A DNA stretch of 64,000 bases. Origin: Helianthus annuus (lineage: Eukaryota > Streptophyta > Magnoliopsida > Asterales > Asteraceae). The stretch covers positions 145,090,708 to 145,154,707 of the forward strand of contig NC_035438.2 in the NCBI RefSeq assembly GCF_002127325.2, read 5' to 3'. Positions 45,285 through 55,124 of the stretch are shown piece by piece; within the stretch, counting starts at the first letter, position 1; the number at the start of each line of letters is the position of its first letter. The notes under the pieces were generated by a model. It saw only the letters and a list, made by a program, of their open reading frames with translations, had not been told where the DNA came from and ran no database searches. A program made the translations under genes and the position numbers.

Positions 45285-46562
45285 TTACATAATATTAAAC
45301 AAAATGAATAAGATAATATATGTACCTTGCATGTATGCTTCAAAAGCCTTATGTCTCACCTCTTCACTTTGAATGTAGCGTTTACCTTTGTCAAAAGTAA
45401 TAAAATTTGGTTGATCAAGAAGAAGAAGTGTTTCCATGTAGGGATACACAAAACATGAACAACCCATTCCATTAATCCCAAGATTATTGAGGGACTTTGA
45501 GTAGGGTTCATAAACAGCAAGTTGTCCATTGGAGTCATTCTGATTTTGTAAGCTTTCAACTATGGGTTCACCTATCTTCCTGAATCCCCTTACTAAACAT
45601 CCGAATCCATCTGGTGTTAGAAAATCAACAGTGAATAGCTTTGTAAACAAATTTGAAACACCATCCTCCATCATCCATACATAGTAAACTAGTTGATTCG
45701 GGTCTCCACCGAATTCCAGCACAACAAGGGACTCGTTTCGTTTAGACATAGACAGATTAATATAAAACTGGTGGGCTATACTATCGGGAAGGTTTACTTC
45801 TCTAAACTCTTCACTTGTCATATCGAATGAAATAATCAAATTACAAGAACTGAACACACCATCCATGATATTTCTTTCAACAGCAAGCCAATAGATAAAC
45901 CCATCTACAGTTACTGTAAAATAGTTAAATTCAATTGACTTATTAAAAGGGAGATTGGTGCTATATGGAGTTCTCCAAGCCCCTGTGTTTAATGTAAAAA
46001 TCTCAACTTGCCAAGGGATGCAACTTATACTTTCCATATCGCTAAACCTTTTAATATGAGTAACCTTGACAATCTTAGGCTCAATAGTCTCACGACAAAC
46101 CCCAAAACCTAGAACTGTTTCATACATACCACATCCCACATTAGGCACAGCAACAGCAACAACCTTTCTAATTGAAAGATTCCAAAGAAAAGCCATGTTC
46201 GTTACAGAGTAGGGACCACCAAGGCCCTCTTGATAATTATAGTATAAACACAACAAGCCGTGAGAGATGCCGATTATGCTAGCATAATTAAGCATGTTCA
46301 CCGGTGGAGGAATGATGGGGGAAACTTTTTGTTCAGGGAAAGTATGATCATCAACAATTGAAACATATTTTTGCTCAAATTTATCACTATACCTTACAAG
46401 TGGATGCTCCTGTGTGTGTCGACCGCTATACTCAACAATAAATTGAGAGCTATCGATCAGAGACTTCCATGCTTTGGAGACAGTTCTAAATTGAACCAAC
46501 GATTTCGCAGGAAGCTTTTTCATGATTTCCGCTTGGATTTCGAATGGTATGTTGTCTGACAT
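45285..46562 (-). CDS. F-box protein B (intact, ~425 aa)
   Basis: The frame is open from 46598, but ATG 46562 (MSDNIPFEIQAEIMKKLPAK) is chosen because genes A and C start at the same place. F-box residues are about 4-45. The F-box-associated region follows (IIGISHGLLCLYYNYQEG, MAFLWNLSIRKVVAVAVPN, WQVEIFTLNTGAWRTPYSTN, YVWMMEDGVSNLF). It would act as the substrate-binding part of an SCF ubiquitin ligase; the target is unknown. It is very close to gene A and has none of A's lesions. The C-terminal tail (QGTYIILFILFNIM) is hydrophobic and may be an accident of 3' sequence. Sirevirus B sits 93 bp downstream. Confidence 0.93.
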   Translation of the reverse strand: MSDNIPFEIQAEIMKKLPAKSLVQFRTVSKAWKSLIDSSQFIVEYSGRHTQEHPLVRYSDKFEQKYVSIVDDHTFPEQKVSPIIPPPVNMLNYASIIGISHGLLCLYYNYQEGLGGPYSVTNMAFLWNLSIRKVVAVAVPNVGCGMYETVLGFGVCRETIEPKIVKVTHIKRFSDMESISCIPWQVEIFTLNTGAWRTPYSTNLPFNKSIEFNYFTVTVDGFIYWLAVERNIMDGVFSSCNLIISFDMTSEEFREVNLPDSIAHQFYINLSMSKRNESLVVLEFGGDPNQLVYYVWMMEDGVSNLFTKLFTVDFLTPDGFGCLVRGFRKIGEPIVESLQNQNDSNGQLAVYEPYSKSLNNLGINGMGCSCFVYPYMETLLLLDQPNFITFDKGKRYIQSEEVRHKAFEAYMQGTYIILFILFNIM

Positions 46563-47957
46563 TTTGATTTTGATTTTGATCTTGAAGATCGTATGCATTT
46601 CTAGGGTTGACGAGAGATGAAATGAAAGATTTGGGGCAGCTATTTTTGGAGGAAATTAATATTTTTAGATGTGATAAGATTTGTCATCATTTGTAGTAAA
46701 TTTTAGAATTTTTTCAAGCGAAAAACTGTTTGAAAGCAACAAGTTTGGGCCTGTGTTATAGTAAACCCATGTTACCTTATTGGGCCAAGCGTAGGAATAC
46801 TAATGAAATCTGATAATATTAGAGCTTCTAAACTTATTTGTAACGCAATTGCTCAGCTAATTAATTTGTGAAAAGTTAGAACCTATTTGATTATCTAAAT
46901 TTAGAGTATTTCATATCAGAAATATATATGTTGATTCTCAAGCACTTGTAATTGACAGATTATAATAATTAAACCAAAATCCTCCGAACTTGATAAGCAT
47001 GATAGAGCTATATTGAGAATTGTAATGCAAACCTTGCGGAAAGACGTAGCCTTGTCCTGCAGCCCCTTTCTGGATCTGGGTCCTTTACCCGAGACTTACC
47101 GAACCAAAGCCAAAGGAATACCAAAATTGATAACTGGTCTGGTTCCATATTCCGCCCCCTTATCGGTTTCGTCCCTCGGGTCAGTTCGGTCTTCTGCAGG
47201 TTCATCTATTCTGCTCAGCCCTATCACCAGAGAAAGTTTTATAGTGTAATCAAAACATTTAAAAAGTATAGACAACATCAACAGCCATTAAGGAGAGATC
47301 AAAACGCACCTTCTAACATACACCATAAAGCGGTCATTGATTTTGTTTTATCCTAACATGGATAAAATCAGCAGAACACTTTTAGTCACCATCTTGACTC
47401 GAAAAGGAAAATGCCACCCTTTTTTTCAGATTCATTTAAGTTAATAATGTGAATATTGATTTTAAATGACTTTCATTTTGACCTGAACCAGTATTGACCC
47501 AACCCAAACCATCATTCATTTATCAACCTATATTTGTAGCTATTATGGTATAGTGAAATATAGTAAATAGATATGAAATCAAAATCTAAAAGCAACCTAC
47601 CAACTGATATGAAGAATCATGAACTAAGATTCAGCAGCAGTATATAATTCACCCAAAAAGACAGAATTACTCTTATTTTACGTATATGTTAGTAAGTAAA
47701 ACCTCTTAAAGGAAGGAAGAGTATAAATTGTCAAAGCATTCTCAGGTATCAGTCTATTATATATGCTTTGATGAAAATATTCCATTATTTAGTGAATTCA
47801 TCTTCTCAAACAGGAAGAATGACTAGGATCGTATAATAGGAGGGAATAGTCAGATATATTCAAATAAATAATGATAGAAGACCAATACCTGATGACTTGA
47901 ATCTGAAAATTGAAATTCAATCTCTGTATACCAAATTACTAGGATCGTATCAATAGG
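46563..47957. other. 5' flank of F-box B and duplicated intergenic DNA
   Basis: Matches 17551-17905 then 20195-21050, skipping the RT insertion. No complete gene. A minus segment near 47100-47215 ends in donor-like GTAAGT, conserved with 20313-20355. Confidence 0.7.
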
Positions 47958-48110
47958 GAATATTCAGGGATCATCATCACACCTATTGCAAGTTGATGTT
48001 GCAGATGGAGAGAGAAATTAAGGAAGGAAGCCGTTATCGCTTGGATTTCCAAAGCTAATTTTGCCTCATATTTTGATTTTTATTTCAAATGAATTTCTAG
48101 GGTTTAAAAG
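47958..48110 (-). pseudogene. Remnant of a fourth F-box gene (paralogue of F-box C)
   Basis: It holds scattered pieces like the start of gene C: ATCATCACACCTATTGCAAG resembles the YDRDYL/VRYD coding region, and CGCTTGGATTTCC resembles the EIQ codons near the ATG. TTTCTAGGGTTT matches the leader of gene C. Large deletions have removed the rest. Its position relative to F-box B matches that of C relative to A, which supports a duplicated two-gene block. Confidence 0.5.
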
Positions 48111-48170
48111 GGAAGAATTCAATTCGACGAGATATCACTTTTGGAGCGATTTAATAAAACCAACCACAAC

Positions 48171-49100
48171 CAGGGCCGTTCAAACCGTTCGTTGCTCGCT
48201 CGACGGTCGTTCAGAAATGGCTCGGAAAATGCTCGTTCGATTTGACGCTCGGTTGTAAACGAAGCGCTCTGCTCGGTTCGGTTTGTAAACGAGCCAAGCA
48301 TGAGCAAGGTTCCGTTCGGCTCGGTTCGGCTTGAATTATTAAATTTTAATTAGTATACATATACGTATACACATACATATATAAACATGTATATACACAC
48401 ATATATATACACACACCTATATATATTTACAAACAGGGTTAGGTTCATTTATAAACAACCCCTTGATTGTGAACACTAATGAATTAATCCTAGCCTTTAA
48501 TTATCAATATACAAGTGTAAATCAATGGTCACGATTTGTTTACTCAGTTCACAAATACACTAATCTTAACTCTAGAACCCCACCCTATACACACGTACAT
48601 ATATGCTTAAATATAAATTCAATTTATAGTTTTATATATACCACTCTATTAGATTTTGGTCCACTATATACAAATTACAACTATATCTATATGTACTAGC
48701 CCAATCACACCAATAAAAAATTAATATCAAACTAAACCAATAACTGACACTCTGCTAATCGCCTCAATGTTTCATGTCGTTACCTCGTCTTCTGCTCTAA
48801 AGTCTCAACATCATTGTTCGTGCAATATAATCATTGCCTCGTGGATCACAAGATTGTTATTCATAAGAAAAATATTATGCTGTGAAATGTGCCTGTTTTT
48901 AAAGACATAAAAACTTGAGACACGATTGTCCAAATCGCTCGAACTTCGCTCGACGCTCGCTCGAAATATTTACTGCTCGGAAAATGCTCGCTTGATTTGA
49001 GGCTCGGTTTTAAATTAGCCGCTCCACTCAGTTCGGTTTGTAAACGAGCCAAGCACGAGCAAAGGTCCGCTTGGTTCGGCTCGGCTCGTGAACAACCCTA
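48171..49100. mobile_element. hAT-like non-autonomous element (930 bp)
   Basis: The ends read CAGGGCCGTTCAAACC and, reversed, TAGGGTTGTTCACGAG; inner parts are full of GCTCG / CGAGC words. The flanking 8-mers ACCACAAC (48163-48170) and ACCAAAAC (49101-49108) differ by one base, so the TSD is imperfect. The middle is AT-rich with (TA)n/(CA)n. No transposase. Confidence 0.7.
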
Positions 49101-50050
49101 ACCAAAACGACGTCATAAGCATGTAAAATTAATGGGCTAAGTTTAGTTGGATTATTTTAGGGGATTGGATGACTACGGTATGTTTCTCATGTCAGGTACA
49201 AGATGCGGAAAAGACGTGTTTTAAAGGAAAGCATGGTTGGGAGCGTAAATGGAAGTGAAGAAAGTTGAATGAAGAAAAAATCAATGAAGGGAAACTGGGT
49301 GCCACCGTAGCTTACGGTAGCTACCGTAAGCTACGGTAGGCCTGAGGCGTAAGAGGACACCGTATACCAGTGGGTGGCCACCGTAGGCATTCTGAAGCCA
49401 CCGTAAGCTATGGTAGCCACCGTAGCGGTGGAGGCCAAACATGTTTTTATTGTTTTCCTTTAAAACCAAGTTTGGTGGTGACTTTTGGATATCTTTTTCA
49501 TTATTCACGTTTCAGAATTGTGTGAGGGCGAAATTAGGGTTGCAAAACATCATTTTGGGTGTGTTGATTACCACTTTTTCATCTTTGATTTATATGAACG
49601 TTGGAATTGAAGTAATGACGATCAACCGAACAATGTGCGGCTAGTTTCTTTTTTGTTTTCTCCCGGATTGTAAGGATTTCTACTGAATGTTTAGTCATTG
49701 TTTATGTTATTTGTGGGATAGTAACTTGATCATTTTGATTATATTACTATGGTGATTGTGTGTTCGTTTAGTAAATGTTCATATTAAATTTCATTTTTTG
49801 AACCATGCCATAGGCAATCATGATTTACTAGGAGGGATTTGGGGTTGACTATATGCAATTGGTTATCGGGTGACCGCCTTGCGTTCTTGTAATCCAAGTA
49901 CTTGGTCCCCTTTTATCACACTCAAACACACACTCACGAACTATGTCTATGTAGTTCATCCCAGATTAAACTTTGATTTTGACATTCACAGAAAACCAGA
50001 CCGAAGGAAAACATTCCTTCTCATTTCTGAATCAGTCTTGTTAAGTGATA
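49101..50050. other. Unassigned DNA with a CCGTAGC/GCTACGG palindrome cluster
   Basis: No gene. Between 49303 and 49432 words such as CCGTAGCTTACGG and CTACCGTAAGCTACGG repeat in both orientations, as in LTR palindrome arrays elsewhere in the window. It may be an old LTR, but no edges, TATA box or partner were found. Confidence 0.45.
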
Positions 50051-50411
50051 ATGTCACACCCCAACCGATGGCGGAAACATCGGAGTGAGACGAAACGAGA
50101 TTGCAAGAGACTTCATAACACTATTTGTGAGGATAATTAAATAATGGATTTCATTTCATTTCTAACAGTCGATTACAAAGGTTAAAATCAAATACAACAA
50201 CTTGATATACAATATGTTCAATACAAGAATACAACAAACAAGTACATTAACTAAGGACGTCTAAGTGTGTATCTAAGCATCATCACTACTTCAAGTTCAA
50301 GCGTCGTCATCCTCAACCTGTAGCATGTTTTAAAACAAAGTTCAATGCAAAAGCAAAGGCGAGTATACAGGTTTTTCATATGTAGCATAAAAAGATAAGT
50401 TTGAAACAATT

Positions 50412-50867
50412 TGTAGGACCGTGTTTCGAGACCGAAACCGTGATTAGTGTGAGATCGGTTCAAGACGGGAGAGATTAGAGATGCATAACCAAACTTCTTT
50501 GTATTAATCGGTAATAGAACATTACAAATCGGCCCGGTTACAAGACAACCGAACTAATACCAAAGGAGTATACATCCGGGGAGAGACCAAGTGGTGATCT
50601 CTCCCCCACACAATGAAGCTCACAGGGAACTCTCAAATGAGCTCCCCTTCTCTCTAAGTTTTGCAAATGACAAAGGGTTGGTATTTATACCCAAACCCAC
50701 TTGTCTAGCAAAACCCACACGGTCAAACATACAACCCTCTCGTTTGACCACTTCAAACGAGCGGGTCAATACACATTCGTTTGACTGTGTCACTAACTAT
50801 TACAAATTCAGCGTAAAATAATAACTAATCTATTCGACAAGCATCGGACACAAAATCTGCACCAACA
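50412..50867 (-). mobile_element. Solo LTR, Sirevirus-like (456 bp)
   Basis: On minus it reads TGTTGGTGCAG...GGTCCTACA, the same termini as Sirevirus B LTRs. TSD CAATT at 50407-50411 and 50868-50872. TATA box on minus at 50682-50689, with CGTTTGA...TCAAACG at 50741-50759 upstream of it. No internal element sequence remains, so it arose by LTR-LTR recombination. Confidence 0.9.
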
Positions 50868-51340
50868 CAATTCCATGTGGCAAGCTCTTGATACAAGATA
50901 AACAATAAAATCGGCATGCGTCTAACATTTCAAACCAATGATGAAACCCAATATGCTCATGACATAACCATAAGTCTACGAGCGATGCGTTAATCCTATA
51001 GCACTATATATGTCACGGATTGGCTCGTACGAAGTTAATGATAAGTCTAACACAAGATGTCATAAACCCAAGTTTAAAGTATCAAGTAATCAAATAAGCA
51101 TGCGTGTATGAGGAATGTTTGTGCAATATGAATAAAGTTTGTGTGTAAGTTTATAAATAACATGTTACACCCCAAAAAGTGGTAAACGAAAAAGGGGTTC
51201 AAGTATACTCACGAGATGTTGATGAGTGTAAGAGATTAAGAGGATGGAACAGCGAGGTCACCCTATATGGCAAACCATGGTGCATGAGTAACGAGATTAG
51301 GACGGAGGATTTGAAGCGAAATATAAGGTATAACTAGTTG

Positions 51341-51371
<31 letters not shown>

Positions 51372-51391
51372 TGTATATATATATATATATA
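51341..51391. repeat. (ATGT)n/(AT)n microsatellite
   Basis: About eight GTAT repeats followed by a TA run, adjoining the MITE. Confidence 0.95.
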
Positions 51392-52152
51392 GGGTAGGGA
51401 TATGGTAAAAAGTGTCTAAAATGTGAGAAGGGTAAGAAGTGTTTTAAACCATTGGATATTTGATCTAATGGTTGAGATCAATTGGGTATAAAATGTAAAT
51501 TGTGTTTTAATTAGAAGGACCTTATGTAAAATTAAAGGGCAATAGTGACTTTTCATCCGTTTTAAATATGGTAACCGTTTCAAAACACCCATCAATCTCC
51601 TATAAATCAGCGAATTTATGGTAACTGTTTCAAAACCCCCATCAATCTCCTAAAAAATCAGCGAATTTCTGGTACTGAAATAAATTCTTCGATTTCCTTC
51701 ACAACAACTTTTTTATAACACTATAAAGAACAGTATATTACATGATAAAACACTATAGAAAGATATAACACTATCTGTTTATTGTAAGACACTATACAGA
51801 ATAAACACTATTGATGGGGATAAAACACTATGAAAAGGAGATTAAAGATACCTGATAATATAACACTATTGACTGGGGAATATAACACTACAACAAGAAC
51901 TTACCGTAAACAATTAAATGTATAGAACAAATCGAATTCGAATCACATCACTAATATATCGCCTAATATTTTTGGCAGTTATCTTTGGAAATCAATTAAT
52001 TGATAAGAATGGACAATTACTAATATACCCTTTTGAATTAATTAAGATAAGAGACACTTGTCATTCCCATTAATTAAGATAAGAGACACTTGTCATTCCC
52101 AAATTATTTCTCACACTTCTCACAAAAGTTGGACTTTTTACAGGATCCTCTA

Positions 52153-52155
<3 letters not shown>
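51391..52155. mobile_element. MITE-like element flanked by TA repeats
   Basis: The left end GGGTAGGGATATGGTAAAAA and the reversed right end TAGGTAGAGGATCCTGTAAA share an imperfect terminal inverted repeat that continues into GTGAGAAGNGTNAGAA. A tandem duplication of ~31 bp containing AGATAAGAGACACTTGTC is at 52039-52100. AACACTAT words recur inside. No frame. Confidence 0.65.

Positions 52156-52206
<51 letters not shown>
52156..52206. repeat. (TA)n microsatellite
   Basis: About 24 TA units after the MITE. Confidence 0.95.
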
Positions 52207-52566
52207 AATACATATATTTTATATGGTTTAAGTAATAATCAAAATTAAGTCTATCGAAAAATATTATGGAAGTATCGTCAAAAATAAATATACATTTATA
52301 TGTATTTTATAAAATTTAATAGAATTTGTTAGATTTTGATTTATAAAACTATGGTGTTTCGTTTTATGGAATTTTACAAAAAAACGGGCAGAGTTTCCTC
52401 TGTTTTTGGACGATCCCGACAACTAAAGTGTCGATATAATTTTCAAAACTCAACAATTAATAACATTATATATAAAATTATCATCAATGCCAAACGTAAA
52501 TAATCACTACATATATAACAGTTTGAGTTCGTTTTTAAAACAATAAATATTTATCTAAATAAAAAT

Positions 52567-52700
52567 AAGAGTAAATTACAAGTTTTGTCCTTTATGTTTG
52601 TACCAAATTGCAGGCGGTGTCCTTTACCTTTAAATTTGACGAGTTTTGTCCTTAATGTCTCAAAATCCTGCACGTTATGTCCTTTAGCCCTAACTCAGTC
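52567..52700 (+). repeat. Mutator-like terminal sequence (possible left end)
   Basis: GAGTAAATTACAAGTTTTGT followed by repeated TTTGTCCTTTA / GTCCTTAATG words resembles the long ends of a common plant MULE family, from memory. Its partner end was not found; the Athila element interrupts to the right. Confidence 0.4.
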
Positions 52701-52945
52701 AGAATTTTTTTGTTAAATATGGTCATGTGCCTTGCACATGATGGTATTCTTGTCATTTTACCTCTCCATGGACTATTGAGTAAATAACTTATATCAATGG
52801 ACTAAATATGTAAAAAAGATTAAAGAATAAAATATTAATTAAAAACTTACACTCTTTCTTCTCTCTCCTTCATCTCTACTCTCTCTTCTTCATCTCTCTT
52901 TCGTATCACTGTTACTTTTTCAAGAACCCTCGAAAAACCAGAACC

Positions 52946-53278
52946 ATCAAATCTTTCTCCAAATCATCTTCTTCAAATTCAACTCTCCAAACTTCAAAGC
53001 CAATTATCCAAATCCACCACGAAGCATGTAGAACTCGAATTTCCTCTCGTTTTCTCCCAAAACCTAGGGTTTCATCAGACGCACAACCTACAATTTCGGT
53101 TAATGAAGATGAAGCATTGGAGCCGAGTTTTCTGGAGTTTATTACATCAGAGAGAGTTAAAGTTGTTGCGATGTTGGCGTTGGTGCTGTGTAATGTGGAT
53201 CGTGTTGTGATGTAGGTTGCGATTGTTCCGTTGTCGCAGTCTCGTGGCTGGAGTCAAGCTTTTGCTGGTGTTGTTAAG
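52946..53278 (+). pseudogene. Captured fragment of a PHT4-type transporter gene (first exon)
   Basis: An open frame reads a Ser/Lys/Arg-rich leader like a plastid transit peptide (SFSKSSSSNSTLQ), then FLEFITSERVKVVAMLALVL, CNVDRVVM, a TAG at 53213-53215, and VAIVPLSQSRGWSQAFAGVV. The segment matches, from memory, the first membrane segment of plant PHT4 (SLC17-type) phosphate transporters, LCNADRVVMSVAIVPLS. No ATG is in frame; ATC at 52946-52948 stands where a start would fit. The exon ends AAG followed by donor-like GTAGTT, so the fragment keeps an intron edge and came from DNA, not from mRNA. The Athila LTR begins 55 bp later. A CT-rich leader lies at 52851-52905. Confidence 0.6.
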
Positions 53279-53587
53279 GTAGTTTTTTAAGCTTTGTGGT
53301 GTGTTATGTGAGTTTGATTTGTGGTTATGTTTCTGATATGCACAAAATGCAACATATAAATTATATCAATTGTGGCATAAAACTAACCCTTTTTTAGTAC
53401 TAATGTTGGAAAAAGTGTGCTTTTGTCTTCCTTTTGTATTTTCAGGATTAAATGAGCTCAAATTAACAAAAGAAGCAAAAAGACCGGAAAATCTAACATA
53501 AATACAAGAAAAGGAACGAAAGTGGAATGCCCGACCCCTCGACAGCATCTTCCCAAGCAAAACTGAGAAAACAGAAGACTGAACACG

Positions 53588-53780
53588 CCCCGTGCTCAGC
53601 GAGCACGGGGCCGTGCCCAAGTAGCAGCAGAAAAGATAAACCCATAGAAGCTTCTACTGCCCACCACGGGGCCGTGCCCAGCGGACACGGGGGCGTGGTC
53701 AACTTCCTGCAGGCACATTTATTGTAATTGCAAATTACAATTAATGAAGAGAGAGACGCGGATGGACACGGGGCCGTGCC
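53588..53780. repeat. CACGGGGCCGTG array in the Athila LTR
   Basis: Four copies of CACGGGGCCGTG or CACGGGGGCGTG lie just upstream of the TATA box. Five or six more, some degenerate, occur in the element's leader at 62116-62312. Confidence 0.85.
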
Positions 53781-53797
53781 CGAGCTTCTGTTCAGCC

Positions 53798-53805
53798 TAT
53801 AAATA
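53798..53805 (+). promoter_or_regulatory. TATA box of the Athila LTR
   Basis: TATAAATA in CCTATAAATAGG, about 20-30 bp after the last CACGGGGCCGTG copy. Confidence 0.72.
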
Positions 53806-54792
53806 GGAGTGTTTGGAGCCATTTCAACTCATCCCTTGGCACACCACCTCTCTCACACTTCACCCACCACCCACCACCACCATAACACCATCATCCACCA
53901 CCATCATCCATTGTCCATCATAGAGTGTGTGAGTCGTCTCGAGATCCAAGATTGTCGTAAGAGTTATTGACAATCAAAGGCCATGTTTGCCTAAGTCTCT
54001 TACATCACTTGGTGAAGACAAGTGTTTAGTGTAATACTTTTTATTTTTAATCTTTTGCACTTTTTAATTGGTTTTGTATTAATGACTTTAATTACTAGTT
54101 TCTTATGTTGAAGGTGATTCTTCCTTATCGTTTGTCCGTGGTGTTTTGGCATTATTTTACTGTCTATATAAAATAAAAGATTTTCACCATTCATATCTCC
54201 ATGGTCTATATGGAGGTATGTTGGTGTAACATCTCGGAAATTTCTGACCAATAAAATAAAGACACGTGTCATGAGAGACAAACGTGTCAGGAAAACCGGA
54301 TCAAATGAAAAGATGTATGGTAGGATTTTAAAAGAGAGGGCGTCATGTTATTTAAAAATACCTCTGAATGACCCAAGGGCGACATGTTATTAAAATACCT
54401 CTGAGCGACCCAAATTTATAAATCCCAAGATCCTTAAATCGTTTGATAAACATCTTATATATTAACCGGTTGTTTCTAAAAAATAAAGTTCCCTCTTTTA
54501 TATATTTGGATTGTTAGGAATGTTACTACTAAATTACTAAATAAAATCCTTGTATAAAAGGAATTGGAAGTAGTTAATTAGTTTGTTCAACCTTTAAGAG
54601 AATCCAAGATAAATTCTTGGTATTTCCGTCAAATAAAGCCTTCACAAGATGCCAAAGTTACAAAAGCATGCTAGGCATGCAAAGGCTGAGCAAAATGGTC
54701 CCTACATTGCATAATGTCATGAGAATTCAGACTTGTAAAGATTGCATGGTCAATGCATGGAAGTTCACAAAATTTTTGGTTCTGGTCATCGG

Positions 54793-54941
54793 TTACGGAC
54801 CGTATGGCCCTAGGCTTACGGTCCGTAAGGAGGGTACCTGGGCGATTTCAGCAAAGGTCGGTTACGGACCGTAACTGTATCAGCATACGGTCCGCAAGAG
54901 GAGCTTACGGACCGCAAGGCCTTAAGCTTACGGTCCGTAAG
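54793..54941. repeat. TTACGGACCGTAA palindrome array in solo LTR 1
   Basis: Palindromes at 54815-54829, 54861-54875 and 54927-54941 plus near copies at 54793, 54885 and 54904; all upstream of the TATA box. Confidence 0.9.
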
Positions 54942-55117
54942 GCTGTCGCTGGCAGCAGGTTTTGGACAGCTGCCTGTTCAACCAGTTGCACCGACTTAAA
55001 ATGGTGGTTTTCGAAACAAGGGTCTTGCTAGGCAGTATTTAGCCATATAGGGACATCTGGGATGATCTTGTAACTATCCTAGACTACCTTGGCATGATCT
55101 TGAGCCTCTTGGTTCAC

Positions 55118-55124
55118 TATATAA
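55118..55124 (+). promoter_or_regulatory. TATA box of solo LTR 1
   Basis: TATATAA in CACTATATAAGGAC, about 175 bp after the palindromes. Confidence 0.7.

Larger units (their letters stand above)
50051..52566 (-). mobile_element. Probable fragment of a large Gypsy LTR, minus strand, with nested insertions
   Basis: It begins with TGTCACACCCCAACCGATGG at 50051, the reversed form of the GGGGTGTGACA ends of the two solo LTRs further right. Interrupted by the solo LTR at 50412-50867 and the MITE near 51391-52155. The right edge was not found. No gene. Confidence 0.45.

Noticed and set aside
48355..48440. Possible origin or scaffold attachment site in the AT-rich core of the second hAT-like element
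   Set aside because: Only simple TA/CA repeat; nothing specific.
53527..53822. Pro/Ser-rich frames in the Athila LTR
   Set aside because: Product of the GC-rich CACGGGGCCGTG words.
54753..55031. Coding frame in solo LTR 1
   Set aside because: Produced by the TTACGGACCGTAA palindromes; no protein family match.
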